A stretch of DNA of 64,000 nucleotides from Camellia lanceoleosa (taxonomy: Eukaryota > Streptophyta > Magnoliopsida > Ericales > Theaceae). Under the pieces are notes generated by a model. The model searched no databases, was not told the DNA's origin, and worked only from the letters and a program-made list of their open reading frames with translations. Location of the stretch: positions 121,150,979-121,214,978 of the forward strand of contig CM045762.1 in NCBI GenBank assembly GCA_025200525.1, given 5' to 3'. Of the stretch, positions 22,063-34,761 are shown piece by piece; position 1 is the first letter of the stretch, and the number at the start of each line of letters is the position of its first letter. The translations under genes were made by a program, and so were the position numbers.

Positions 22063-22608
22063 AATGATGTGGCTCAATCCTAGCGATTGATTTTTTGTGT
22101 GCCGTACATTTTTTAAACAAAATGTACCATAGACTTTCCCATCAAATTCCTCTATATAGAATTTGAATCTATAACCTTCACTACAAGGTGATACTATACA
22201 ATCATTAAACTAAAAGCGTTGATCAACTGTCATTGTTCAAAAACCATGTAAAAAATAAAAATAAAAAAATAATTCCAACCCCCCTTCCAAAAAAAGAAAA
22301 AAAGAAAAAGAAAAAACGTTGTACAAAGGCCTATAAAACTTTCGAAATGTGAGGAAATCAACAACAGGGTTTGTCCAGTATTCTAGTTCCATATGACTAA
22401 ATGTATTTTGAATAGAGAAGCTTGGTTTCCTTTATTTATTTATTTTTTTGTTCATGTTACGGGTTCTTTTGTTTGGTTCGCTCATGAAAAAGGGAAAGAA
22501 AAAAAAAGAAAAAGAAGAGTATTACACCAATTCCTAGTTGTCCAAAGCAAATTTTGAAGAACTTGAACATCCAATTTCTTTTCTACACTTTTGAGGAACT
22601 CTGTAGCT

Positions 22609-22880
22609 GCATTTGGTTGAAGCATTTGATGAGTGAAATGAAAATAAAAAGAAAATGAGTAAGAATTGATAGGATTTGAATTCAAATTATGTTTGGTTTA
22701 GTTGAGAAATAGAGAAAGAAAAGACCGTTAGTGAATCAAAAAGATAAAAAAAAATGAGATTGCATTTTCCTCTCACTTTCTTTTTCTCTGTATTTTTTGT
22801 TGTAACCAAATAAAAAGTGAAATTGTATTTCCTTTTCCTTTTTGGTTTCTCTCATCAAATTCTCCAATTAAACACAACCT
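22609..22880. mobile_element. MITE, family shared with 30712-30977
   Basis: Imperfect inverted ends: TTTGGTTGAAGCATTTGATG on the left, and on the right (read in reverse) GTGTTTAATTGGAGAATTTG. The interior GAGTGAAATGAAAA and GGTTTAGTTGAGAAATAGAG recurs at 30712-30977. No coding capacity. Superfamily not resolved. Confidence 0.5.
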
Positions 22881-23544
22881 ACAAGTTATCAAGGACCACA
22901 AAAACGGATATATGGTAGGGGTGAGGTGTGTTTATTAAAAGTTCATTATCCAGTTTGAGATTGAAGACTAAAATCTAATCAGAGCATTTTTTACAATTTT
23001 ACTTATTTATTTTTGTGTGTTATTATAATTTTATGAGGCCCTTTTTATATCCAATAAAAGAGGATGCTTGCTCCCTATCTGATTTATTGAGAGTCTAATG
23101 ATGAAATGGAATTCTTATTTGATAATTTAATATTTAAATCCTTTTATTTATTTATTGAGAGATTTTTTGGCTACTTTTTTTTATTATTATTATTATTTCA
23201 AGAATTATTTTAACTACAATTTTTTTATTTTTATTTTTATTTTTTTGGGTGTATGCACAATATAGTGAATATTAAAGAGAAAATAAATATATATAAATGA
23301 CGCCTTCTTTTACTATTACTAGGAAAATTTACCCACAAATCCTATTTTCTGAAAAGTTGAACCATTTAGTCCTAAAAATTTTCTTTTGCACCATTTAGTC
23401 CCATTTTATTTTGGTAATATTGTTTATTTAATTTTCATTATTTTGGAGGTTACAATAGTACCCCTTTTGTGGAAGTTTTGTTTCCTAAAAATCTGCAACA
23501 TCATAAAAACATCACCAACAACATCAATTACATCACCAACGGCG

Positions 23545-23793
23545 GTGGTATTGGATCGGTGTATCATCAACGACCGTGAGACTGGAAGATCCAGGGGGTT
23601 CGGGTTCATGACGTTTAAGGATGAGCAGTCGATGAGGGACGCTATTGAGGGAATGAACGGTCAGGATCTTGACGGGCGCAACATCACCGTCAATGACACC
23701 CAGTCCCGCAGAAACAGTAGTGGCAGAGGCGGCGGGTTCCGCGGTGGTGGTGGTGGTTGTGAAGGTGGATACGGTGGTGGTGGATGTCGCTGA
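23545..23793 (+). pseudogene. Glycine-rich RNA-binding protein (GRP7/8-type), 3' fragment
   Basis: From 23545 the frame reads VVLDRCIINDRETGRSRGFG, then FMTFKDEQSMRDAIEGMNGQ and DLDGRNITVNDTQSR, then a short Gly-rich tail ending at a stop. This is the second half of the RRM, including RNP1 (GRSRGFGFM), plus a shortened glycine tail of the GRP7 class, which regulates mRNA processing. The first half of the RRM with RNP2 is missing. The sequence upstream (CATCACCAACAACATC repeats) is unrelated. No frame break is seen in the fragment, so its capture may be fairly recent. Confidence 0.85.
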
Positions 23794-23857
23794 TGTTGAT
23801 GATGTTGATCATGGCCCTGATGTTTGATGATGTCTACCACTGATGTTGAAGCCATTA

Positions 23858-24300
23858 GTGTGTGTGTGTGTGCGCGCGTGTGTGCGTGTGTGTTGAAGCC
23901 ATCAGTGTGTGTATGCGTGTATCAGTGTGTGTGTTATGCGCTGGGTGTGTCTTAGAGAGAGAAGACGGAGCTGGGTTTGGTGTGTGCTCTATGTGTGTGT
24001 ATGAGTGTGGCTGCTGGGTGTGTGTTAATGGTGTTTTGTGTGCATGGTGTCTTGTGTCTGCTAGAGAGAGGAGATATGTGTGGCTGGATCTCCATGTGAG
24101 AGAGAGAGAATGCTGAGAGAAGTGTGTGTGTGTGTGTGTGTGTGGGTGTGTGTTGAAGCCATCAGTGTGTGTTTGTGTGTTATGCACTGGGTGTGTCTTA
24201 GAGAGAGAAGACAGAGATGGGTTTGGTGTGTGCTCTGTGTGTGTGTGTGTGTGTGTGTTGTGTGTATGGTGTATATGAGTGTGGCTGCTGGGTGTGTGTG
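23858..24300. repeat. TG-rich low-complexity region with internal duplication
   Basis: (TG)n tracts alternate with two copies of a block of about 250 bp (GTTGAAGCCATCAGTGTGTG ... TGCTAGAGAGAGGAGATATG). Open frames on both strands here are compositional. Confidence 0.85.
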
Positions 24301-24533
24301 TTAATAGTGTTTTGAATGCATGGTGTCTTGTGTCTGCTAGAGAGAGGAGATATGTGTGTGGCTGGGTCTCCATGTGTGAGAGAGAGAATGCTGAGAGAGA
24401 TGAGTGGTGTCTAAATTAGGGTAATTATGTCCCTTAGAATTTTTCAGGACTAAACGGTTTACTAGAATAAAAATGAGACCAATTGATTCATAAATTTACA
24501 TTTTAGGATTTATTGGTAAATCTCCCTAACCTC

Positions 24534-25083
24534 AGAAATCAACGTCCTGCTCACATGTGTAGAAAGACTAGTGCCTGTTCACGCCACAGGGGTAATTGTT
24601 ATTTTGATCTCCGAAGATTGTTGAAAATGAGCCATTTCTACTTATCTCCATTTTTAAAGGCCAATCAAAAGTAATTTTTTCAAGAAAGCAAAACCAATAA
24701 GCCAGTTTGGTTTTAAGTTTTTGAAAACAATTTTCTAAATTTTTAATTCGTATTTTTATACTTTTAATAATTTTTTTAAAATATTTTAATTAATTTTTAA
24801 ATTCATTTAGTATAATAAAATAAGAAAATGTATTGAATTTTCATTTTTTTTTGTATTTGTTTTTTTTTTTTATTTTAATTTTTTTTACAAATATTATAAT
24901 TTTTAAGCGTATTTAGATTATGTGTATCTAAAAAATAAAAATTTTGAGTAAAGCATTAAAAAAAATCACTAAAAATAAAATTAAAAACACTAAAAATAAA
25001 AAAATTCAATTTTTTGAAAAGTTGACTAAATTTGGTAAATTAGAATTTTCTTTCAATTTTGTGTATTCTTATTTGTACCTTGA
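24534..25083. other. Intergenic, AT-rich
   Basis: No gene. 24700-25030 shares AAGTGTATTTAGGTTATGTG-like words with 56270-57140, so it belongs to the same dispersed AT-rich repeat. Confidence 0.45.
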
Positions 25084-25399
25084 GGGCTTGTTTAATCTAG
25101 CAGATTATAGTATAGGATTGGTATTATTAATCTATAGGACTCACAGTTCATTGTTTGGCTGTAAATTTTATTATTCAGATTATATTCCAATGATCATTCT
25201 ATCTAACAAAATTGATAAATATTTTAATACTATAATTAATAATGCAAAACATACATATAATTGAAATTATATTTTTTCATATTTATTACAAAATAAATAT
25301 AAACAAAAAAAAATTATGTGTCTCACTAATCCAACTAAATAACTAATCCAATACTAATCTCATGAATTCTCACTATCAATCCTACTAATCAAACATCCC
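25084..25399. mobile_element. Tourist-like MITE (PIF/Harbinger type)
   Basis: Ends GGGCTTGTTTAATCTAGCAG and, in reverse, GGGATGTTTGATTAGTAGGA. Flanks TGA (left) and TAA (right) could be a decayed 3-bp duplication. Non-coding. Confidence 0.55.
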
Positions 25400-25882
25400 T
25401 AAATGTTTGAAATTTTATGTGGCACTGAGTTCCAAAAGAAGAATAGGCAGATACATGTCAACCCATGGTAAAATGATTGAAATTTGCAAACCATTCTACT
25501 AATTGGTCAATATATATAGGAAAATGTTTGAGACTTCTGTGGGAATGACCCCACATCTCCAAAATAATCCTACCCTTCATATATGTGTGAGGTTCATATT
25601 ATGAGTAGTTCAGATTTGTGGAGATTTTGTGGGGTGGGGTCTCAATCATTGCTCTCATATATACATATATATATGCTCTTTTTATGTTGAACAATAGAAA
25701 GAGATATTATTGATAAGTGAAAAGAAACCATCACACAAGGCTCCCATTCTTCAATAAAGAATCGCGGAGCCAAAACAAGAGGAGTGAGTAACAAAACCAA
25801 CCAACCTGCCTCACTCACATAGTCTAGCTTCTTTTATCTAGTGGCATAACAAGAAACAAAACAAGACTTGAAGCAGAGATAT

Positions 25883-27163
25883 CTAATTAGATTTTCCAAC
25901 AGGATGAATAGTAAACATGGTTTGTAACACAGTGAGCAAAAGCAATACAACAGCAGCAACAAACGATATGAATGACCATGGATTGTTGAAATAATTCCGC
26001 CTTAAGATGGCAAACAAAAAGTTCCATATCCCCCTACAATGCTTATTCACATTTTTATAAACTTCTTTGTATCCTAGATAAGATGCCATGACATTGTTGC
26101 CGAGCTTGTTAAACATGGTCGCAACCACTTCATTGTCACCTAAATGGTTAATAATAATTCCATGGTGAGTAAGTATTTGGACATATTTCGAAGTGTTCAC
26201 GAGGTGATCGATAACCCTGCGATAAGCAGTGAAATAATCCCTTGAAGTATTAGGAAGGTATTGCTCATATGCAATTAAATTTCTGAAAAAAAGCTCTGTA
26301 TCGTCTTCAACTACTAAAGTTGGGATTTCCATTGTCCCATTTACAAACCTTATGTTGAACAAATTCCTTCCGTCAATCTTCTTGAATTTGATCCCGGCTT
26401 CTTGGAGCTCTGTTGCAGATTTTAGGGAGTTACCTTCTTCTTCAACAGGAACCTTTGGGGATACTAGTGAATCAAATTCATAGCAACAACAATAGTGCAA
26501 CAGACCTAGCAGATGAATGACGTCATTTTCTCTTGGATTTTCAGAAGGAGCTACTAAATGTTGACCTGGTGTTATCCAACGAAAAAAGTAAACGAACATG
26601 CAAATGAGGTCATTTAGTGAGTCCGTAGAATTTTTGGTCATGTTGAACAACAGCATGACGATAAAGAATGGAAGTTGATTTTCAAATAACACTAAATCAC
26701 GGCATAAGCCAAATCTAATCTGTTCAATCTTGAAAATGGGGTCGTTCTGATCTATCAGGTTTCTCATCATATTCTTGTGAAGGAACTCAACGATGAAGCA
26801 ACCGTCAAGAAGCATCATATCTACAAACACATTTGAATCAAGGCTATTAATGGGTTCTGCATAACACTTACGCGCTCTTTGTTCAGATTCCTGCATCGCC
26901 ACGATGTATCTTTCTGCACTGGTTTCATTTCTTCGTTGAAGAAGCTGTTGCAAGTAGCGTAATTTGTGCTCTTCCATTGGTTTCAGATTATCCTTACTAT
27001 GGTGATAAGGACCAATAGCAACTACGTGTGGTTCATAAGCTTTTTCATTTTCGTTGCGTAGTAGATCATGTACTCTAAAGATGCAACGTTCAGATGGTAT
27101 AGGAGGTAACTCAGCAAGCTTTTTATCAATATGGAGCATAAGATTGGCACTTGTCTCTGACAT
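25883..27163 (-). CDS. DUF247 (UPF0481) family membrane protein
   Basis: Single exon, 426 residues, no stops, a usual length for the family. Family blocks in order are: IFRVHDLLRNENEKAYEPHV (about 28-47), VAIGPYHHSK with MEEHKLRYLQ (48-72), VDMMLLDGCFIVEFLH (about 113-128), CRDLVLFENQLPFFIVMLLF (about 153-172), and near the end a single hydrophobic segment FISFVAAVVLLLLTVLQTMF (about 398-417) before a short polar tail. The protein is thus probably a C-terminally anchored membrane protein. DUF247 genes are plant-specific, numerous and mostly of unknown biochemical function. In grasses some act in self-incompatibility, but nothing here supports that role. The first Met fits the usual family start. 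A CACAG just before ACATAGAACATG could mark a 5' UTR intron. It is the only intact host gene in the window. Confidence 0.92.
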   Translation of the reverse strand: MSETSANLMLHIDKKLAELPPIPSERCIFRVHDLLRNENEKAYEPHVVAIGPYHHSKDNLKPMEEHKLRYLQQLLQRRNETSAERYIVAMQESEQRARKCYAEPINSLDSNVFVDMMLLDGCFIVEFLHKNMMRNLIDQNDPIFKIEQIRFGLCRDLVLFENQLPFFIVMLLFNMTKNSTDSLNDLICMFVYFFRWITPGQHLVAPSENPRENDVIHLLGLLHYCCCYEFDSLVSPKVPVEEEGNSLKSATELQEAGIKFKKIDGRNLFNIRFVNGTMEIPTLVVEDDTELFFRNLIAYEQYLPNTSRDYFTAYRRVIDHLVNTSKYVQILTHHGIIINHLGDNEVVATMFNKLGNNVMASYLGYKEVYKNVNKHCRGIWNFLFAILRRNYFNNPWSFISFVAAVVLLLLTVLQTMFTIHPVGKSN

Positions 27164-27239
27164 GTTCTATGTCTGTGCACACAAATTTTCAAGACCATAT
27201 GTCAAAAATAATAGTACTAATTTTCATGCCTTCAATTAA

Positions 27240-28084
27240 ATCAGATCTACAATTAATCAACAAGGCAAATTGCATTTCTCTCTCAACTTGGTGTTCATTG
27301 CTATGAAATGTGAATTAAAATGCAAATTCAGACATAAAGACAATGAACAAGACAATAAAATAAAATAAAAAATACGATTATTAAATCGATCTAATTTTTT
27401 TATGAATAATATACACAAAAGTCCTTACAAAATAAATAGTTTAAATTATCGAATTAGGACTTGTAATTGTCTCCACAAGCCAAAACATGGCAATAAATTT
27501 GGGGACTAGAACCTATCCAGTTTGGAATTCCAACCAGACGGTCCAGTCCAGCCCATTTTGGGTTCGTCTCGATTATTCAAATCGTTCAATGTGTAAAGCT
27601 CATCGAATACTTCATTCTTGTAAGAATTCACATTGATCCAATATCGTTGGTCACTTGGTCAGATCACATTTGTGACAACAATTTATTTTCAAAATGATAC
27701 TTACCGTTGATACAAATTTGATTTGATCAAATGGCTATCAATATCCGGTCAACGTGATTTTTTGGAAGGATGAAGTATTCTATGAATCCTACATATTGAA
27801 TGAATTCAGATCATCGATATGAGCTCTATAGTGGATCCACAGAAATCCAACGGTACGCTCAAGTTCAAAAACTAAAGAGAAGCCATTGTCTAAATTTGGA
27901 ACCCTAAACGCAATTATGTATTCAACTCTTCCAAGCAACATAGTTTCCCAAATTTGCTTGCCATTTGGCAAAATGGAATCTCGACTGGTTTAGTTGAACC
28001 AATTCCAGTTTGAATAGTACCCAGACCTTAAATCAGTCAACGGTGTTCGGTTCAATTCTGAAAACATTGCTACTCACATTTAGC
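27240..28084. other. Intergenic upstream of the DUF247 gene
   Basis: The 5' side of the DUF247 gene. No other gene or transposon boundary was seen and no clear TATA box could be fixed. Confidence 0.4.
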
Positions 28085-28430
28085 AACTAAATAGTTAGTT
28101 GGTGACATCATCAATTTTGACGACCAAAGGTATTGATTGGCGAATTCACATAATTGCCTATTCAAGTTTTAGTCGCGAAAACAATACTTTTGGCAATTAA
28201 CGTTTTTAGCTACTAAAAGGTTTAGTCGTGATAGTTATATGTTCAACGACTGAAAATTTAGTCACCAAATACTTATTTTTGTCAACTAATGATTTTTTTT
28301 TTGGTCACGGATTACTTTTCCCAACCATGTATTAGTGACCAAAATTGTTTGTCACATAATGTTTTTGCCGACTAAAAACAGCCTGTTGTGACTAAAATTT
28401 TTGTCAGCAAAAGTGTAATTTCCCGTAGTG
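28085..28430. mobile_element. CACTA-like non-autonomous fragment
   Basis: The right end reads, in reverse, CACTACGGGAAATTACACTT, a CACTA-type terminus. The interior has many TTAGTCGC/TAGTCACCAAA and TTTTGGCAACTAA words in both orientations. The left end is not preserved. Confidence 0.6.
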
Positions 28431-28559
28431 GTTCTGGACTAAAATGTTACCTTCAGTTTTTCCATATAAACTAACAGATGATGTGTTACATAACCCATTT
28501 TTTAAAGTGAGTTTTGTTTTTTGAAAAATTAGAATAAAATTAATACAACAAAAGGATAA

Positions 28560-28920
28560 TTTTACACCCATTTTCTCCAAACCTAAAATTAGATCAATAT
28601 ATTAATTAAATTAAATTAAAATATAATTAAATAAAATATAAAATAAATAATAATTAAGAATTTATCTAAAATGTAATTAAATTAAAATTAGATTAACGTG
28701 TTAGAAATTATAATAAATAATTAAGAATTTAGGATTAATTGTGATCTAAAATATATTAACTTAAAATTACATAAAAAAGTTTGTAATTACAACAAATAGT
28801 GAAATATTTGGGATTATTTGTGAGCTAAAATATAATTAAATTAAAATCAGAATAAAAATTTAGGAATTACAATAAATAATTAAGAATTTATAATTAATTG
28901 TGATTAATTGAATTAATACT
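28560..28920. repeat. AT-rich tandem repeat, about 110 bp
   Basis: About three diverged copies carry AATAATTAAGAATTTA, GTGATCTAAAATATA and TTAAATTAAAAT blocks in the same order. Confidence 0.6.
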
Positions 28921-30711
28921 AGACATTATAAATTAGGGATTTTTTTTAAGGTCCTTGATATTAAGATTTTATAAGATAAAAGATATGTAATATTTTCATA
29001 ATAGTTGAGGTCCTTCAACATTTTCACAGAAAAAATTTGACTCAGAGATATTCGTGCCCGACTCAAAGAAATTTTAGCCCCAACACAGAAAAATTTCATT
29101 TTCACAGAGAAATATCTCTGATTTCTATAATATGATCACAGAGAAATTTCATTGAGGGACCTTAGCTAACATTAAAAAAATATCTTGGACCTTTCATACT
29201 ACACAAAGTTGTAGAAAGATGTTTCACTAATTTTCCCTATAAATTATGTGTATGAGAGATGAGAAAGAAAGAAAATAACAAAAAATGTATGGTTTGAAGG
29301 TATTGTAGTCATTTCACATCTATAGTTAACGGTTGCACTTTAGTCCAAAACTACATGGATGGTATATGGTTATTTTTAAAAGACAGAAGGATAAAGTGCT
29401 ATCAAGTCATACCAGATAAAATGAATTATGCCCTTATTTAAATTATCTAAAATTACTTCTTCAGTATATCTAATACTCATATAATTTTATTAATAAAATT
29501 GAGAAACCAAACTCTAATATTGATTTTAAACACACAACGAAATAACATACTTTTTAAAGACAAAATGAAATTTAAAAAAATTTCTATAATAAAATCTTGA
29601 TTAGGTACAGTCTTTTACTAATTTATAATATTTATGGGTATATATTTCATTTTTGTAATCTTTTCAAGGAGTAAATAGGTTTGAATTAAATATTTTAGGA
29701 ACTTAATGCATGGAATTGATAATTTAGAGATTAAATAAACTTTAATTCATATATTTTATGGACCAAATAGACTCAATCAATAATTCAGGAACTAAATAGA
29801 CAATTTGGTGAATAAACCCTGCATATATGTTGGACAAACACTTGCACATAGATACCATACGGCTTTGAATATATATATATATCAAATGCATTTTTATGAT
29901 AATATTATAAATTTTTTTATCAACATATTTCTAAATCACAAATTATCGAATAATGTTATGTAATTTGTATTTTTAAATCATAAATAACAGCAACCTCAAC
30001 GATAAAATTACGTAATATTTGAATCATAAAACTTACTTGTTGAGATTTCTTGATCAGTCACCTCACTAATATCGCGTCGGCTACAAAGAGACTTCTTTAT
30101 AATGAGAGAAGAAAAGAAATTGATAAATTATTAGAAGAAAACTCAATTTATAGTCGACAGCAAGCGTATTAATCACGAAGGGAGTTGGGGGGGGGGGACA
30201 AAAAAGAAAAGAACACAATAAGAAAAGCAATATGAGTGAAGAAACCAAAATTTAATAAATTGCTAAATTTCACTTTATTCCCGGTGTTTGGTTAGAGGAT
30301 TTTTTTTTTTTTATCAAGGAAAGTCAGTAGTTAATTGTTAGATTAATATCATGGGAGTTGAAATTCACACTCATACACTTTGCAAGAAAATCTTACCATC
30401 TCATTCTACTCCTAAGATAGAACCCAAGACCACCCCCTTGTTAAGAGAAACTTGGTGGCCAAAGGGCATTTGATTGGAGGATTTGGTTAGTGAATTAGAG
30501 AGCCTACAAGCACACAGCAATACTGGCCCAATCTATTAGGGAAAAATTCTAGAGTCCACAAACGTCATATCAAGGCCTAACATACATTGTTTGGAACGCA
30601 TGTCCACTTAAAAGCTTAAGCTAGCTTAAGCTTAAAAGTTGAGAGATCTGATGTATATTAAGATTCATCTCTTTTACTCTTTATCCAATGTGGGACTCTA
30701 TCTTCACAAGC
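28921..30711. other. Intergenic, no gene seen
   Basis: AT-rich. 30285-30490 has GTGTTTGGTTAGAGGATT at one end and GGCATTTGATTGGAGGATTT at the other as direct rather than inverted similarity. A G-run lies at 30187-30196. Confidence 0.45.
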
Positions 30712-30977
30712 TCCAACAGATTTGATGAGTGAAATGAAAAAAGAAAGGGAAATAGAAACAAAATGAGATCAAATTGATAGAATTCAAATTCCAAGTTATG
30801 TTTCATTGAGTTGGGAAATGGAGAAAGAAAAGAGCCAAGGTTAACCCAAAAGACAAAAAGATTGCATTTTCTTTTTTCCTTTTTTTTTCCCCATCATAAC
30901 CAAACAACAAGTGAGATTGTATTTTCTTTTTCCTTTTCATTCTTCTCATCAAATCTTCCAATCAAATACAATCTTAA
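30712..30977. mobile_element. MITE, second copy of the 22609-22880 family
   Basis: Shares GATTTGATGAGTGAAATGAA, TTATGTTTCATTGAGTTGGG and the right end CATCAAATCTTCCAATCAAA with the copy at 22609-22880. Non-coding. Confidence 0.5.
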
Positions 30978-31015
30978 ACTCTGTTTTTTGGGATCAAATT
31001 GACAGAAAGTGAAAG

Positions 31016-31017
<2 letters not shown>

Positions 31018-31069
<52 letters not shown>
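31018..31069. repeat. (AC)n microsatellite
   Basis: About 25 uninterrupted CA units, next to the MITE at 30712-30977. Confidence 0.95.
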
Positions 31070-31071
<2 letters not shown>

Positions 31072-32233
31072 CCTAACATTTTATAAGTTTGCTTGGCATA
31101 AAAGTAGTGGAAAATAAAAAATAAAAAATAAAAAAAGTTAATTTTGTTATACAATCTAAACTAGCTTTTTAATTAAAAAATTGCATGTGTTTATATAAGG
31201 AGTCATTTATAACTAAAATTTCAAATTTTGACATCTTGTTCTCTTAAAATTTTCATCTAGAGAATCTAGTTTTTTCTATTGCTTTTAAAAAATTAAAATA
31301 TATTTAACTATTTTTAAAATTAAAATATCCTTATATCTCATTGTGCAAATCATAAGTATTTTTATTTATTTATTTATTTTGAGGAAAAATTTACTTTAAC
31401 TACATGTACTTTATTCCATGTGTGATTTACTAGCAAAGATTTAGAAATAAACACATAACTCCTTATGCCTTGGCATTTGTTTCAGACTTGCTGCTAACTT
31501 AGATGAAATGTCTAACGGTGTATTTCAATTCATAAACCACAAGAAATTATGTGATTGTTTTCAAATGATAGGTGAAAATCCTATGTGATTCGTGATTAGA
31601 TAAAGATTAAAATATTCCAAATCCCAAAAATTCCAAAAACACTCAATCTAAAATCATCAAGCACTTACGAGAGTGATTTTAGTTTGTTTGTTTTTAGGAA
31701 TAAATAATAAATCAACACAAACGATTTTTTACGTGGAAAAACCACAATTGAAGAACCTTCAATTGTAATAAAAAACCACGGGCGAACCGCCACTAATCAA
31801 TCCACTATAGAAGGACTACAAGATTACAAAGAAACCATACAAATTACCCAACCCAGTCAATTTGTCTCTGAATCTTCTGTAACTCTTTCACCACGCCTTC
31901 GTCACGGAACTGATTCTGAAGTTGATTCCACACCACAACTTCACTTGTCGAATTAACGACTACGTAAAGAATCAAACACCTTTTGAAACTTTACGTGTTG
32001 ATCTTCGGATTCCACCGAAGGGAACACTCTTGAATATGTAGTATCAAACTCTTTGATGTATGAATCTTAGCTCATGAGTTTTAGAACTCTCTCAAGAACA
32101 TCAAAGAAAACTTATCAAACTTTTAGAAGAACACTTCAAACAAAACTCTAGAATTCTTGAATCTAGTCTAGAAAAAAAAGTAGGTTAGTTTTAGGAGAAA
32201 ACCATCTACTTATAGAAAACCAAAAAGAATCCC

Positions 32234-34761
32234 TGTCACGACCCCAAACTGCCCCTAGTAGAATGGTGCCGTGATGGCCAGTAATCCGAGATTACCAAAG
32301 GCCAACTTACAAAGATCACACACAGTCAGAGTATACATATGGGGCTAACAAGAGCGGAAGCAATAACTTAAAATACAAGTGGTCCATAAGAGCTGTGCAT
32401 AAGTCAAGTGAAATGGCATACATCTTTACATATAACTCTACAACTTATAAAATATACACATTACATCTCAACAAAAGGGCTTCCCGAGCCGACATCCTTG
32501 ATGCCGATCTAACATGCATACAAAACATCGGCACAAAACACGCATCTCGGCGTAGCCGACTTCTAGCTTGGAACCTACATATATACATAGAGAGGGTGAG
32601 TATGGAAACTCAGTGAATGGTACAAGTAATAAAGGGGTTAAATGAATGATTCCCGAGGTTCTTGTCAAAACAATACATATATCATAGCTTGCATCAAAAC
32701 ATATGCTTGGCAAAACTTGTACAAAACATTCTTGGCATAACTTGTATCAAAACGTGTACTTGAGCTTTCAAAACTTGCTTTCTTATCAAATCATAGGATG
32801 AACCGTATTCATCAATCTTGATCTTACAAAACTTACAAGACTTGTGTGACTTAGGCCCGTAGCCCTTTTTCACAATATGGTGCTGCGAAAGTTTAGAGTC
32901 CTCCAGCACAAGGGACCTATGTTACTTAGGCCCGTAGCCCGCTTTAACACGATATGGTGCTGCGAAAGTTTAGAGTCCTCCAGCACAAGGGACCTATGTT
33001 ACTTAGGCCCGTAGCCCGCTTTAACACGATAGACTTAACTTGAATGTGCCACTTATGCTTAAAGTCCCCTGGCACGCACGGACTTGTCTAAAACATCATC
33101 AAAACAGAGCTTATACTTGATACATAAAATAAGGGATATTCATTCATGCTTGACAAATACTTTTCAAAACGAAGCAAAGCAAAGCTTATTCAAAACATTA
33201 GAACATAACTTTATTAAAGGTACCACTCACCTAGTTCTTGGCACGTCGGGGTCACAACAAAGGTCCAAGTCCTACAAGCACATGGCAAAGTCTACTGAAC
33301 ATACTTCTCAAACAAGGCTTACATACATGCAATTGATCTCGAAAACATCTTTGGAAGTCAAAACAACATTTTACATGTCGGGAGGACATCTTTGGGTACT
33401 AACTGTCTTTTGAGGTCCCACACCTCCTGGCCGAGGTGTGGTTACCAAGGCTTCGGCGTGCGACTGCATGCCGAGGTTCAAACAAGACAAGTGCAAGTGA
33501 TCATGCAAGGTAGGCCAAGGTGAGACACGATGCTTGGCCTAAGTGTAAGGTCTCGGTAAGAATGATCTCGGCGACAACACTTCGGGAAGTGAAGTCTGGA
33601 AATCTGGGTTTCCACCCATGAAGAACATGAAGAACATGAACATGATGAACATGAATATGATGAATGCCAAAATCATACTTTGCTTATACAAAATCTGAGT
33701 TTTCATGCCATGAGTTCGAAAACATGGACCTGGGTACCCATACTTGAAGATCATATGAAAACAAACACAAAAACATATATCTTGGCTTGAGCTTACGGAT
33801 CAAAACATGACTTTTCTTGAAGAACACTTGAATATCATTTTCTCTCTCTAAAACCGAACTTCAAAACAATGCATGGCTTACAAATCATATTCAATCATGC
33901 AATGCAATAATATAAACATAAAGAACGACATGAGTAGATCAAGAATCTAACCTTGGAACACAAATCTAACGGTTTGATCTCTAGGAATCAAGCTTGGATC
34001 TCTACTCCCTCTCTAGAACTCCTTCTCCCTCTTCTAGAGCTTCTCTCTCTTCTTCCTTAGAACAAAACACAACAAATGATAGGTTTCTCTCTCTCTATCG
34101 GTTGACTTAACACTCTGCTCGGACACGTGGCGTCACCGGGTTGGCTCTCCTAAAAAAGGTGACAGATTGACAAGACTTGACTCTGACAAAGCGTACTCAA
34201 CAAGCTACACAGCAAAACACTCTGGCAAGGAATGACATCGGCAAAGGACAAGGCATCGGCAAACATAGGACAATGACCTCGGCTAAGGACAGAACTCCGG
34301 CTAAGGTCAAGACTTCGGCAAACAAAGGTAACAATGATCTCGGCTAGGAAGGACAACACTTGACTAAGCTGTGCCACACCTCGGCCTAGATGTGCCACAC
34401 CTCGGTCTAGGTCACACCATTCCAGGACAAGATCACTTCGGTACAAGGATAACATCTCGGCCCAGATAATACACATCTCGGCCCAGATGATAATCATCTC
34501 GGCCAATATGCCAGGACAAAGGTGGAGGTCAAACAAAGGGATTCCAAATAACTAAAGGCTTAGGATGACCTCGGCTTGGAAATGATCTAGGCTTAGCATG
34601 ACCTAGGCTTAACAATACAAGGAAGGAACAAAGCATACATATACACTTAGGCAAATCAAATACGTACAAAACATAGCAAGATTCATGAATGTTAACTTAG
34701 CAAAGCATGGTTATGCGAATGCACATGAACATGACTATGGTATGAAATGTGGGTTGTTACA
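32234..34761 (-). mobile_element. Element D: solo LTR of the A/B gypsy family
   Basis: Starts TGTCACGACCCCA and ends TTGTTACA, with a perfect 5-bp duplication ATCCC (32229-32233 and 34762-34766). It is 2528 bp and aligns with the LTRs of A and B along its length, with no internal region, so the full element was lost by recombination between its LTRs. Hairpin units lie at about 32878-33080, with arms GTGCTG/CAGCAC and, in the last, GTGCCA/TGGCAC. Orientation is by similarity to A and B. Confidence 0.95.

Larger units (their letters stand above)
23325..24533. mobile_element. Gene-capturing Mutator-like element with RNA-binding protein fragment
   Basis: Left end (GGAAAATTTACCCACAAATC at about 23321) and right end (read in reverse GGGAGATTTACCAATAAATC) are long imperfect inverted repeats. 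Both continue through ACCATTTAGTCCT / ACCGTTTAGTCCT. Between them are a glycine-rich RNA-binding protein fragment and a TG-rich stretch. The right end matches 424-535. I could not see a clean 9-bp target duplication, so assignment to Mutator/Pack-MULE rests on the long termini and captured sequence. Confidence 0.6.

Noticed and set aside
23855..24373. His-Thr rich open frames on both strands
   Set aside because: They are readings of TG/CA repeats inside a transposon.
25883..27163. DUF247 gene as a self-incompatibility determinant
   Set aside because: The family is large; no partner genes or other S- or Z-locus features are present.
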